This document shows, piece by piece, positions 1 through 6,255 of a stretch of 9,965 nt of DNA. How positions within the stretch are numbered: the stretch's first letter is position 1; every line of letters begins with the position of its first letter. Made by a program: the position numbers and the translations under genes. The stretch is from contig DATNIE010000030.1 of NCBI GenBank assembly GCA_035604595.1, forward strand, positions 1-9,965, written 5' to 3'. The notes beneath the pieces were generated by a model. That model did not search any database. It worked only from the letters and a program-made list of their open reading frames with translations, and had not been told where the DNA came from. Origin of the DNA: CAIKZZ01 sp035604595 (GTDB taxonomy: Bacteria > Pseudomonadota > Gammaproteobacteria > Steroidobacterales > Steroidobacteraceae).

Positions 1-18
1 CTAGCCCAACTTGCGCAG
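1..18 (+). repeat. Left terminal inverted repeat of the IS
   Basis: CTAGCCCAACTTGCGCAG, exactly the reverse complement of 2005-2022. The match stops at base 19. It is the end downstream of the transposase gene. Confidence 0.93.
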
Positions 19-61
19 AATCTTAGTAGTCGATGCGGCGAATCAATATCTTAGGCCGAAA

Positions 62-73
62 GTCGGCACTACA
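62..73 (+). repeat. Subterminal 12-bp direct repeat, left copy
   Basis: GTCGGCACTACA occurs here and again at 1911-1922, in the same orientation, inside both ends of the IS. The bases that follow the two copies (ATTTTGGCG and CGCCGAAAT) are near reverse complements of one another. The 5-bp stem GCCGA/TCGGC (55-59 with 63-67) overlaps this copy. It could be a transposase-binding site or an ancestral duplication; no function can be assigned from sequence alone. Confidence 0.6.
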
Positions 74-96
74 ATTTTGGCGATTACGGCGGGGAG

Positions 97-1866
97 TCAG
101 GTGCTGATGGCGATAGCGGGCAGCTCGAGCTCGGTCTGACGCATGCGCTTGGGGAGGACGATGCCGAGTCGGTCGATCAGTGCGGCCTGGACGGGATCGG
201 GGTGAGTGACGCAGCGCAGGCGGATGTTGCCGTGCGTGGTGGTGGGCAATGTGACGTCGTGCGACTGGATGCGGGCCAGCTCTTCGAGCACGGTGCGCGG
301 CGAGTTGCCGAGGCCGGCGCGCTGCTGCCACAACTCCAGGCACTTCCAGAGCACGAAGGCGAGGAAGCAGACCAGGATGTGAGCCTCGACGCGATCGGTG
401 CGCTGATGCCAGATCGGGCGAATGCGCAGCTGGTCTTTCTGGATGCGGAACGCGGCTTCGGCCTGGGACAGCTGGATGTAGGCTTTCCAGAGCTGCTCGT
501 CGTTCCAGTCGGTGATGTTCGAGCGCAGCAGATAAGCGCCTTCTGAGAGCGCGGCCCAGTCATCGAACGCGGTGCTGTAGTCGACCTGCAGCTGCAAGCC
601 CGCCGGGCTCGAGTCCGCGGGGAGGCTCACGTTGAAGCGCGCGGCGGCGCGTTGGTTACGCTGCAGGATCCGGCCGATCTGTCGGTTGACCTGGGTCGGA
701 TCGAGGCGGTGCTTCGAGTGGGCGATGCGGCTCGCGAGGCTCGCAAGCGCCAGCTCGATGCGGCGACTGAACTTGTCGTGCATCGCCCGCTCTTTGTTGC
801 GGCGCTCGGCCGAGCGGCACAGGATGATCGTATCGTGGGTCTCGGGGCAGCGGGTGAGCTTGACTTCGATACCCTCGCGCAGCTCGCGCCAGCCCCGAGT
901 CGCGGCAAGTGTGGCGCTGAACTTCTTCAGCTCCGACTTTGGCGCGCCGATGATGTAGCGCCGGCGGGTGTCGCGCAACCACGCGAGGTTCGCCACGCTC
1001 GCCATGCCGCGATCGGTGATCCATACCCGACCGACCGCCCCGTGTCGGGCCTCCATGGTGGTCACGATCGTCTGCAGGGTGCGCACATCGTTGGTGTTGC
1101 CGGGGAAGATCTCGTAGCCCAGCGGGAAGCCATCAAAGGTCACGACCAGGGCGATGCAGACCTGCTTGCAGTCGGCGCGGTGATCGCGCGAGTAGCCGCG
1201 CTGTGCCAGGGCGTTCGCGGCGGCCTGGCCTTCGAAGTACGTGCTCGTCACGTCGTACAGCAGCACCTCGTTGTCGATCGCAAATAGCTCGCCGCAGCGT
1301 CGCGACAAATGCGCCTCGAGCGCGGTCTTGTGGGCCAGCAGCTCATCGAGCGCGCGATAGAGCCGGTCCTTGTTGACCTGCTCATCGGCGAGCTGCAAAA
1401 GATCCGCGAGCGCCGTGCGCCGGTACCAATCCTCGGCAATGTGCAGCTCGCTCGACGGCTCGCACAACCGTGCGGTCACGAGCACGGCGGCCATCTTGGC
1501 CCACGGCACCTGTTCCTTGCCCGCCGGCAGCAGCTGCTCGCACAGCTCCGCCAGACCCGTCCCGCGCCATAAGGCAAGCGCCAGGTACACATCGCCAAAT
1601 TGCCGCGGACGTTCGATCCGGATGCCCTTCAACCGCACCGGCACCGTCAGGTGCTGACTGCCGTCGTCGAACAAGCGCGCTTGCTCGGGCTCGCCAATCA
1701 GGTGCCGGGCCAGCGCGCGCGCCTCGAGCCGTCCGTACTCATCGAGCTCGCCGAGTTGCGCGACCGTCTGCTGAATGACCCGTCGTCCGACGCGAACGCT
1801 ACGCACCAGGCGCCAGTAGCGGTGGACCTTGCCGTCCTTCTTGCGCGTCGTGTAGCGCAGGTACAT
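97..1866 (-). CDS. IS1634/IS4-type DDE transposase
   Basis: A 589-residue transposase that would cut and rejoin the ends of the surrounding IS. The DDE triad is readable: D205 in LLYDVTSTYFEG, D285 in VWITDRGMAS, and E470 in the C-terminal signature YIQLSQAEAAFRIQKDQL, followed by RPIWHQRTDRVEAHILVCF. That last block (Y..L...E..FR..K..L..RPI.H....R..AH) is characteristic of the IS1634 group. The N-terminal part (about 1-120) resembles the usual start of these proteins, with YLRYTTRKKDGKVHRYW. A long insertion rich in basic residues lies between D285 and E470. The length is normal for the group and there is no internal stop, so the enzyme should be functional. The ATG at 1864-1866 is the natural start, but no strong ribosome-binding site is visible before it. 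The ORFs on the opposite strand here are shadows. Confidence 0.95.
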   Translation of the reverse strand: MYLRYTTRKKDGKVHRYWRLVRSVRVGRRVIQQTVAQLGELDEYGRLEARALARHLIGEPEQARLFDDGSQHLTVPVRLKGIRIERPRQFGDVYLALALWRGTGLAELCEQLLPAGKEQVPWAKMAAVLVTARLCEPSSELHIAEDWYRRTALADLLQLADEQVNKDRLYRALDELLAHKTALEAHLSRRCGELFAIDNEVLLYDVTSTYFEGQAAANALAQRGYSRDHRADCKQVCIALVVTFDGFPLGYEIFPGNTNDVRTLQTIVTTMEARHGAVGRVWITDRGMASVANLAWLRDTRRRYIIGAPKSELKKFSATLAATRGWRELREGIEVKLTRCPETHDTIILCRSAERRNKERAMHDKFSRRIELALASLASRIAHSKHRLDPTQVNRQIGRILQRNQRAAARFNVSLPADSSPAGLQLQVDYSTAFDDWAALSEGAYLLRSNITDWNDEQLWKAYIQLSQAEAAFRIQKDQLRIRPIWHQRTDRVEAHILVCFLAFVLWKCLELWQQRAGLGNSPRTVLEELARIQSHDVTLPTTTHGNIRLRCVTHPDPVQAALIDRLGIVLPKRMRQTELELPAIAIST

Positions 1867-1910
1867 GCGTCGTATCAGAGCCGACCACGACGCAAAAGAA
1901 AACCCCCAAG

Positions 1911-1922
1911 GTCGGCACTACA
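1911..1922 (+). repeat. Subterminal 12-bp direct repeat, right copy
   Basis: Second copy of GTCGGCACTACA (first at 62-73). It lies between the transposase start codon and the right end of the element, where the transposase promoter should also be. Confidence 0.6.
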
Positions 1923-1929
1923 CGCCGAA

Positions 1930-2001
1930 ATCAGCCTCCATCACTGCTCAAGTGCTTGATCCACTTGCCGCACGTCCGATGAAAACCCGCTATCAGCCTC
2001 C
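1930..2001 (+). repeat. Two copies of ATCAGCCTCC flanking a small hairpin in the IS right end
   Basis: The 10-mer ATCAGCCTCC is present at 1930-1939 and 1992-2001. Between them is an inverted repeat, CAAGTG (1949-1954) and CACTTG (1962-1967), with a 7-base loop. The second 10-mer lies 3 bp inside the terminal repeat. Repeated subterminal motifs of this kind often bind transposase or affect its expression, but that is inference here. Confidence 0.5.
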
Positions 2002-2004
2002 CAA

Positions 2005-2022
2005 CTGCGCAAGTTGGGCTAG
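2005..2022 (-). repeat. Right terminal inverted repeat of the IS
   Basis: CTGCGCAAGTTGGGCTAG, the exact reverse complement of 1-18. Its outer four bases (2019-2022) also hold the stop codon and the last base of the final sense codon of the neighbouring MAPEG gene. Confidence 0.93.
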
Positions 2023-2414
2023 CGAGCAAGCCCGCGAACGATCAGCAGCAGTGCAAGGGCGAGGATCGTCAGCCAGGTCAGCAGCACGCCGAGAAATCGA
2101 CCCGGGGAGCGCGTCGGGCTGCGGCTGAGGCCGAACGCGTGCAGTAGCCGTCCGGTGAGGACCGCGACGCCCGCAGCGTGCAGCGCCACGGGTGGCGCGG
2201 CCGCACTGAGTTCCGCAATCAGCATCAGCAGCAGCGCGAGCGGCGCGTTCTCGACGAGGTTGCCGTGCGCGCGGATCGCCCGTGAGAGTTCCGCGATCCC
2301 GCCGTCGCCCAGACCGACCCGGTGCCGCATGCGCAACCGCACGACGCGAACCCCGAGACCGATGACGAGGAGCGCCGTCAGTCCGCCATAGAGCCCGGTG
2401 ATGCTGCCGTTCAT
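2019..2414 (-). CDS. MAPEG family integral membrane protein (YecN-like)
   Basis: A 131-residue protein of the MAPEG family (membrane-associated proteins in eicosanoid and glutathione metabolism), expected in the inner membrane with four helices. The family motif is clear as RAHGNLVENAPL (48-59). A second conserved piece, GRLLHAFGLS, is at 88-97. Hydrophobic segments lie near 7-27, 57-75, 77-95 and 107-127. The length matches bacterial YecN-type members. Many relatives are glutathione-dependent enzymes, but the substrates of the short bacterial members are mostly unknown, so none is proposed. The stop codon TAG (2019-2021) and the third base of the last codon lie inside the terminal repeat of the adjoining IS. 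The final residue or residues may therefore be IS-derived, although the length suggests little is lost. The ribosome-binding site before the ATG is weak. Confidence 0.88.
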   Translation of the reverse strand: MNGSITGLYGGLTALLVIGLGVRVVRLRMRHRVGLGDGGIAELSRAIRAHGNLVENAPLALLLMLIAELSAAAPPVALHAAGVAVLTGRLLHAFGLSRSPTRSPGRFLGVLLTWLTILALALLLIVRGLAR

Positions 2415-2564
2415 CGTGCCTGCCCGAGTGCTCCCTTGAGGTGATCGGCGCTCGCGCGCGAGGCGCTGCGCTCGATGCGGGTGTCGATCCGAATCCTGGC
2501 GACCAAGATCACCGGCGCGCCCCGGTGCGGGGGCCCCGGCGCAATTAAGACACTGATCGGTGCC
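2415..2564. other. Intergenic region between peroxiredoxin and MAPEG genes
   Basis: 150 bp without a gene. It contains a near-perfect 12-bp palindrome, CACTGATCGGTG (2551-2562, one G-T pair), directly after the peroxiredoxin stop codon, then an AT-rich AATTAAGA and a very GC-rich block (about 2511-2542). I could not identify a convincing promoter for the MAPEG gene or a T-tailed terminator. Confidence 0.5.
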
Positions 2565-3047
2565 TCAGAGCTGGCCGAGCACGTAGTCGGCGGCGCTGAC
2601 CCGGAATTCGCCCGCGCTCTCGACGTTGAGGTGCGTCACGACGCCATCCTTGACCACCATCGCGAAGCGCTTGCCGCGCGTGCCCATGCCAAAGCCGCTG
2701 GCATCGAGCTCGAGCCCGAGCGCCTTGGTGAACTCGGCGTTGCCGTCCGCGAGCATCAGAATATTGTCGCTCACGTTGCTCGCCTTGCCCCACGCGTCCA
2801 TGACGAACACGTCGTTGACGGCGAGACAGGCCACGGCGTCGACGCCCTTGGCCTTGAGCTTGTCGAAATCCCGGATGAACCCGGGCAGGTGCTTGGCGTG
2901 GCAGGTCGGCGTGAACGCGCCCGGAACGGAGAACAGCACCACGCGGCGGCCCTTGAAGACCTGCTCGGTCGTGATGTTGGCCGGCCCCTCCTTGGTCATC
3001 TGCTTGAGCGTGGCGGCCGGAACCCGGTCGCCGACTTTGATCGTCAT
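2565..3047 (-). CDS. Prx5/PrxII-type peroxiredoxin
   Basis: A 160-residue thiol peroxidase of the Prx5 (AhpC/TSA, redoxin) family that should reduce hydrogen peroxide and alkyl hydroperoxides in the cytoplasm, with glutathione/glutaredoxin or thioredoxin as likely reductant. The active-site block VPGAFTPTC holds P42, T46 and the peroxidatic C49, followed by KHLPGF. The second cysteine, C74 in CLAVNDVFVMDAW, sits where PrxII proteins carry their resolving or second cysteine. The distal arginine is R127 in GKRFAMVV. The protein is complete and of normal length, with no fused glutaredoxin domain. It starts at ATG 3045-3047, with an AGGGGGA stretch upstream as a possible ribosome-binding site. 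A strong hairpin (3069-3114) ends 22 bp before the start, so the gene may be expressed separately from the upstream lipoprotein gene. Confidence 0.95.
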   Translation of the reverse strand: MTIKVGDRVPAATLKQMTKEGPANITTEQVFKGRRVVLFSVPGAFTPTCHAKHLPGFIRDFDKLKAKGVDAVACLAVNDVFVMDAWGKASNVSDNILMLADGNAEFTKALGLELDASGFGMGTRGKRFAMVVKDGVVTHLNVESAGEFRVSAADYVLGQL

Positions 3048-3068
3048 GGCCTCGTCCCCCTGGCAAGT

Positions 3069-3114
3069 AGCGCGGTGCCGGATGGCCGAATTCTACCGGG
3101 TCCGGCACCGCGCT
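3069..3114 (-). terminator. Perfect 14-bp-stem hairpin, possible terminator or leader structure
   Basis: AGCGCGGTGCCGGA (3069-3082) pairs perfectly with TCCGGCACCGCGCT (3101-3114) around an 18-base loop. It begins about 11 bp after the lipoprotein stop codon and ends 22 bp before the peroxiredoxin start, both on the minus strand. No T-run follows, so it is not a classic intrinsic terminator. It may protect the 3' end of the upstream transcript, assist Rho-independent stopping, or form in the peroxiredoxin leader. Confidence 0.55.
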
Positions 3115-3124
3115 GCTGGTGGGG

Positions 3125-4174
3125 CTACTGACGCTCGCGCTCCTGCTTGTCCTTCTCGGCCTTCTCCTTGTTGGCCTTGGCCTGCGCGGCCTGCTTGGCC
3201 TTCTGGTCAGCCTGGGCCTGCGCGTTCTGCGGGGGCTTCGGCGGCGGCTTCTGGGCCGGCTGCACGGGCGCGGCCGGCGCTGCGCGGACGGCCGGGGCCG
3301 CCTCGTTCGGGCGCAGCGGTGCACCCGCGCCCTCCCGGACCCCTTCGCGGGCCGCAGGGGCCATCGACGGCGGCGCCGGGGCGGCCGGGCGGGCGATGGG
3401 CGGCGGAGGTTGCGGCGCGGGCGGTGGCCGGCGCGCAGCCGTCACCTGCGGCGCGGTGAACGCGCTCGGCCGCGGCGTCGCCGCGATCGGCGGGTGACCC
3501 TGGTTACGACTTGCGAGCAGCACGGGGTTCGCGCTCGCGTCCTGCTGGTGACGGACCTGCTGCGGCGTCGCCGGCACGTGTGGCGCCTGCCCGGCCATCT
3601 GTTCGAGCGATGTCGGTTGTGCCCGGGCGCCGCCCGGACCGCCGCTGTAGCTGACGTTGTTGACGGTGGTGTTGTTGATCGTCACGTTGTTGACCACAGG
3701 CTCGCGGTAGACGTTGTGGACGTTCGTGACGTTGACCACGGCGGCGTTGTACTGGAACGAGTTATTCACCCAGCGGCCGCCGGCGAAGCCCAGGCCCCCG
3801 TAGCCGCCGCCGTAGTTCACGCCGCCGTAGTACCCCACGCGCGGCCCCCAGTAGCCTTCGCGGAAGCTGAACGCGCCGGCCGCGAACGCCCAGTAACCGG
3901 GCGTCCACAGCAGTCCCACGCGCGGCGGCTCCACCCACGTGCCCGGTACCCAGAAGTAGCCACCGGGACCGTTCCCCCAGTAGCCCGGTGTCCACAGGAA
4001 GCCCTCGCCCGGCGGCGGCGGGAGTTCGTAGACCGGCAGCGGCGGTGGGGCGACCGTGAGCGCCACGGCCGCGGGCGCGGCCGGTGCGTAGACGACGGGC
4101 TCAACGGTGCACGCCGCGAGCGCGGCGATCGCCACTGTACAAATGAGAATGCGGGCGACGGTGAGCGGATTCAC
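3125..4174 (-). CDS. YXWGXW-repeat lipoprotein with Pro/Ala-rich and charged tail
   Basis: A 349-residue predicted lipoprotein, read from a GTG start. The N-terminus has a hydrophobic segment ending in the lipobox LAAC (19-22), so C22 would be lipidated. Next comes the aromatic repeat region typical of YXWGXW/WXXGXW-repeat proteins: WTPGYW (61-66), WVPGTW (75-80), WTPGYW (90-95) and FREGYW (104-109). A Gly/Tyr stretch follows (115-133), then an Asn/Val-rich stretch (about 147-174, with NNVTINNTTVNNV), a long Pro/Ala-rich region (about 225-315), and a Lys/Gln/Glu-rich end (about 318-349) that may be helical. The Trp motifs define the family; its function is unknown and none is proposed. The frame stays open upstream to 4402, but that part overlaps the SDR gene and lacks features. 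The GTG has a ribosome-binding site and gives a proper signal peptide. Confidence 0.85.
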   Translation of the reverse strand: MNPLTVARILICTVAIAALAACTVEPVVYAPAAPAAVALTVAPPPLPVYELPPPPGEGFLWTPGYWGNGPGGYFWVPGTWVEPPRVGLLWTPGYWAFAAGAFSFREGYWGPRVGYYGGVNYGGGYGGLGFAGGRWVNNSFQYNAAVVNVTNVHNVYREPVVNNVTINNTTVNNVSYSGGPGGARAQPTSLEQMAGQAPHVPATPQQVRHQQDASANPVLLASRNQGHPPIAATPRPSAFTAPQVTAARRPPPAPQPPPPIARPAAPAPPSMAPAAREGVREGAGAPLRPNEAAPAVRAAPAAPVQPAQKPPPKPPQNAQAQADQKAKQAAQAKANKEKAEKDKQERERQ

Positions 4175-4180
4175 GAGGGT

Positions 4181-4184
4181 CTCC
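4181..4184 (-). promoter_or_regulatory. Ribosome-binding site deciding the GTG start of the lipoprotein
   Basis: GGAG on the minus strand, 6 bases before the GTG at 4172-4174. It supports this start over the upstream extension of the same frame. Confidence 0.6.
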
Positions 4185-4290
4185 GTGTGGCCTGCCGTGG
4201 TGCCGGGCGCCAGCGCGGTAGATCCTCGTCCGTCCGCGCGTCGGGTACAAGGTGCACACCGGGCAATTGCCGGGCCCGGGCGACTTCGTG

Positions 4291-4331
4291 AAGCAAACTT
4301 AAACTGCGCGCCGCACGACCCGGCGGCGCGC
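4291..4331 (-). terminator. Intrinsic terminator after the SDR gene
   Basis: On the minus strand, a 9-bp GC-only stem (GCGCGCCGC at 4306-4314 with GCGGCGCGC at 4323-4331, 8-base loop) starts 3 bases after the SDR stop codon. It is followed by the T-rich tail AGTTTAAGTTTGCTT (4291-4305). The placement and shape fit Rho-independent termination, although the T-run is interrupted. It implies that the lipoprotein gene downstream has its own promoter in 4175-4290, where I could not pick a clear one. That interval holds two adjacent 10-bp palindromes, GGCAATTGCC (4262-4271) and CCGGGCCCGG (4270-4279). Confidence 0.65.
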
Positions 4332-4334
4332 TGC

Positions 4335-5087
4335 TCAGAAATTGATCCCGGCGGCACCGTCGATCGCAATCCCTGCGCCCGAGATGAACGTGGCGTCATC
4401 ACTCGCGAGAAACAGCGCCACCACCGCGACGTCGACCGGGTCGCCGATCCGGCCGAGCGGGGCCTTCTGCTCCCACGACTTGCGGAACTCCGGGTCGTTC
4501 ATGAAGGGCCGGGACATGCCGGTCCAGATCGAGCCCGGCTGCAGCGCATTGACCCGGATGCCGTACTTGCCGAGATCGACCGCCATGCCGCGCGAGAGTC
4601 CGAGCACGGCGTGCTTCGAGGTCGCGTAGGCGGCGAGCAGCGGCCCGCCGGTGTCGGACATGATCGAGGCGAGGTTGACGATGCTGCCGCCGCCGCGCGC
4701 CTTCAGGTACGGCACTGCTTCGCGCGACATGCGAAACACCGAGCGGACATTCACCGCCATGATCCGGTCGAACTCGGCATCCGTCGTGTCCTCGAACTGC
4801 TTGCCGAGGCCGATCCCGGCGTTGTTGACCAGCACGTCGAGGCCGCCGAACTCGCGGACCGCCATGCCGACCACGCGCTCGGGTGCCTCGTCCATCGTCA
4901 CGTCGATCTCGACCGTCCGGACGTGTGGCTGGTTGACGAACCGCCGGCTGAGCCCGTGTCCCGGCAGGTCGGTGACCACGAGTCGCGCGCCTTCGTTGAG
5001 ATAGAGCGCGGCGATCGCCTCGCCGATTCCGCTGGCCGCGCCGGTGACGATCGCGACCTTGCCGGACAGCTTGCCGTCATGACCCAT
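4335..5087 (-). CDS. Short-chain dehydrogenase/reductase (classical SDR)
   Basis: A 250-residue NAD(P)-dependent oxidoreductase of the classical SDR family, cytosolic, probably acting on a hydroxyl or keto group of a small substrate. The Rossmann nucleotide-binding motif is TGAASGIG (15-22). D40 at the end of the second strand (VVTD) favours NAD(H) over NADP(H). NNAG is at 88-91, and the catalytic set is N113, S141, Y154 and K158 (YATSK). The end, SGAGIAIDGAAGINF, is the usual SDR C-terminus. The length is typical. The start is taken at ATG 5085-5087 because a strong ribosome-binding site lies 5 bases before it; a GTG seven codons upstream is also in frame. The substrate cannot be told from sequence. 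It sits 159 bp downstream of the lyase gene with a terminator-like hairpin between them, so co-transcription is doubtful. Confidence 0.93.
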   Translation of the reverse strand: MGHDGKLSGKVAIVTGAASGIGEAIAALYLNEGARLVVTDLPGHGLSRRFVNQPHVRTVEIDVTMDEAPERVVGMAVREFGGLDVLVNNAGIGLGKQFEDTTDAEFDRIMAVNVRSVFRMSREAVPYLKARGGGSIVNLASIMSDTGGPLLAAYATSKHAVLGLSRGMAVDLGKYGIRVNALQPGSIWTGMSRPFMNDPEFRKSWEQKAPLGRIGDPVDVAVVALFLASDDATFISGAGIAIDGAAGINF

Positions 5088-5092
5088 TCCGG

Positions 5093-5100
5093 CCTCCCCC
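5093..5100 (-). promoter_or_regulatory. Ribosome-binding site deciding the SDR start
   Basis: GGGGGAGG on the minus strand, 5 bases before ATG 5085-5087. It lies inside the extension that would be translated from the in-frame GTG at 5106-5108, which makes the shorter protein more likely. Confidence 0.7.
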
Positions 5101-5126
5101 GCGCGCACCGCCCCGCGTCAGCTTAT

Positions 5127-5157
5127 CAACAAAAACCCGGGCGGGCGCAGACCGCCC
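5127..5157 (-). terminator. Candidate intrinsic terminator after the HMG-CoA lyase gene
   Basis: On the minus strand, GGGCGG (5152-5157) pairs with CCGCCC (5139-5144) around a 7-base loop, followed after GGG by TTTTTGTTGAT. A competing stem (5152-5156 with 5161-5165) overlaps it. It lies about 90 bp after the lyase stop codon and about 40 bp before the SDR start. The T-run on this strand makes it terminator-like, but the stem is short. Confidence 0.5.
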
Positions 5158-5246
5158 CACGGCGGCACCGGCGCGCCGTGTGTCGCGATCATCCTCCGGT
5201 GAGTCCTCTGATCGATGCTGTCGGCCGCGATCACGGCGTGCCGCCA

Positions 5247-6167
5247 TCAGGCCGCCCGTGCCCCGGGAAATCCGCCGGCCTTGACGAGCAGGCCCGGGAC
5301 GGGACGGCCGAGCCGGTCCTGCAGCCAGCGCCCCGTCGCGATCAGCGCGTCGAGATCGACGTGGGTCTCGATGCCCATCCGGCTCAGCATGTAGAGCAGA
5401 TCCTCGGTCGGAATGTTGCCGGTCGCCGCCGGCGCGAACGGGCAGCCGCCGATGCCGCCGATGCTGGCATCCAAGGTCGCGACGCCCGCCTCGACCGCCG
5501 CATAGGCGTTCGCCAGCCCCGTGTTGCGCGTGTTGTGGAAGTGGCAGCGCAGCGACACCCGCGGGAGCTTCTCGCGCAGCAGGCCCATGAGCTCGGTCAC
5601 CTGGCTCGGCACGCCGACGCCGATCGTGTCGGCCAGCGCGAGCTCGAAGGGATCCGCCGCGGCGAGGCGCTCGGCGACCTCGACGACCCGCGCGACCGGG
5701 ATCTCGCCCTCGAAGGGGCAGCCGAACGCCGCCGACAGCGTGACCTGCGCGCGCACACCCGCGGCGCGCGCCGCGCGCGCGATATCCAGCCACGCCGCGA
5801 TCGACTCGTCGGTCGTCGCGCCCTGGTTGCGCTGGTTGAACGTGTCGCTCGCGACCACGGCCATGCCGATCTCGTTGCAGCCGGCCGCCAGCGCGCGTTC
5901 GAAGCCGCGGCGATTGAGGACGAGGCCGATGTAGTGGACGCCGGCGCGCCGCGGCAGCGCCTTCAGTACGTCCTCGGCGTCGGCCATCTGCGGGACCCGT
6001 TTCGGATTGACGAAGCTCGCGACCTCGATGCGCCTGAGGCCCGCGGCGACGGCCCGCTCGATGAACTCGACCTTGGTCGCGGTCGACACCACGGTCGGCT
6101 CGTTCTGCAGCCCGTCGCGCGGACCGACTTCGAGGATCTCGACGGACTTCGGCAGGCGGGTGCTCAA
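5247..6167 (-). CDS. Hydroxymethylglutaryl-CoA lyase
   Basis: A 306-residue HMGL-like TIM-barrel enzyme. HMG-CoA lyase splits (S)-3-hydroxy-3-methylglutaryl-CoA into acetyl-CoA and acetoacetate, the last step of leucine breakdown. Seen in the sequence: EVGPRDGLQNE near the N-terminus, with catalytic R17 and metal ligand D18; the metal-binding pair H209 and H211 in CHFHNTRNTGLAN; the HMG-CoA lyase signature SIGGIGGCPF (235-244) with catalytic C242; and N251 in ATGNIPTED. All key residues are present and the length is normal for bacterial members. The start is taken at TTG 6165-6167, with AAGGA 7 bases upstream. The frame stays open to 6293, but those 42 residues are Arg-rich and unlike the family. 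It is divergent from a CoA-transferase gene, which suggests a joint pathway. A related aldol-type cleavage of another 3-hydroxyacyl-CoA is possible but less likely given the complete signature. Confidence 0.93.
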   Translation of the reverse strand: MSTRLPKSVEILEVGPRDGLQNEPTVVSTATKVEFIERAVAAGLRRIEVASFVNPKRVPQMADAEDVLKALPRRAGVHYIGLVLNRRGFERALAAGCNEIGMAVVASDTFNQRNQGATTDESIAAWLDIARAARAAGVRAQVTLSAAFGCPFEGEIPVARVVEVAERLAAADPFELALADTIGVGVPSQVTELMGLLREKLPRVSLRCHFHNTRNTGLANAYAAVEAGVATLDASIGGIGGCPFAPAATGNIPTEDLLYMLSRMGIETHVDLDALIATGRWLQDRLGRPVPGLLVKAGGFPGARAA

Positions 6168-6174
6168 GGCTGCG

Positions 6175-6179
6175 TCCTT
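6175..6179 (-). promoter_or_regulatory. Ribosome-binding site deciding the TTG start of the lyase
   Basis: AAGGA on the minus strand, 7 bases before TTG 6165-6167. No ATG or GTG is available in frame near the family's usual N-terminus, so the rare TTG start is preferred. Confidence 0.6.
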
Positions 6180-6255
6180 GCGGGGGGCGGGGCGGCGGCG
6201 TCGGGCCGATTGTAGGCACGATCCCGAGCTGGCCCCAAGATTGCCTCCCGCTTGC

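Larger units (their letters stand above)
1..2022 (-). mobile_element. Complete IS1634/IS4-type insertion sequence
   Basis: A 2022-bp element bounded by perfect 18-bp terminal inverted repeats and carrying one DDE transposase gene on the minus strand. The transposase C-terminal motif fits the IS1634 group, formerly part of the IS4 family. About 96 bp of non-coding DNA lies between the left end and the transposase stop codon, and about 156 bp between the transposase start and the right end. The reading frame is intact and both ends are present, so the copy may be active. The left flank is outside the window, so the target-site duplication cannot be confirmed. The outermost CTAG at each end is its own reverse complement, so it could be part of the repeat or a 4-bp target duplication. 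Confidence 0.9.

Noticed and set aside
2511..2542. GC-rich block after the peroxiredoxin gene as a terminator
   Set aside because: It contains short palindromes, but I could not find a single extended stem with a following T-run on the minus strand.
3119..4291. A 390-codon plus-strand frame opposite the YXWGXW gene
   Set aside because: Repetitive Arg/Leu/Val composition arises from the complement of Pro/Ala/Gly codons; the minus strand has the lipobox and Trp repeats.
4175..4402. An N-terminal extension of the YXWGXW protein to an upstream ATG
   Set aside because: It overlaps the SDR 3' end and the SDR terminator, and would bury the lipobox 98 residues inside the protein. The GTG at 4174 has its own ribosome-binding site.
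4107..6215. A 702-codon open frame on the plus strand
   Set aside because: It lies antisense to the SDR and HMG-CoA lyase genes, both with full catalytic motifs. Its translation is Arg/Asp/His-rich without any recognisable domain, as expected for a shadow frame in GC-rich DNA.
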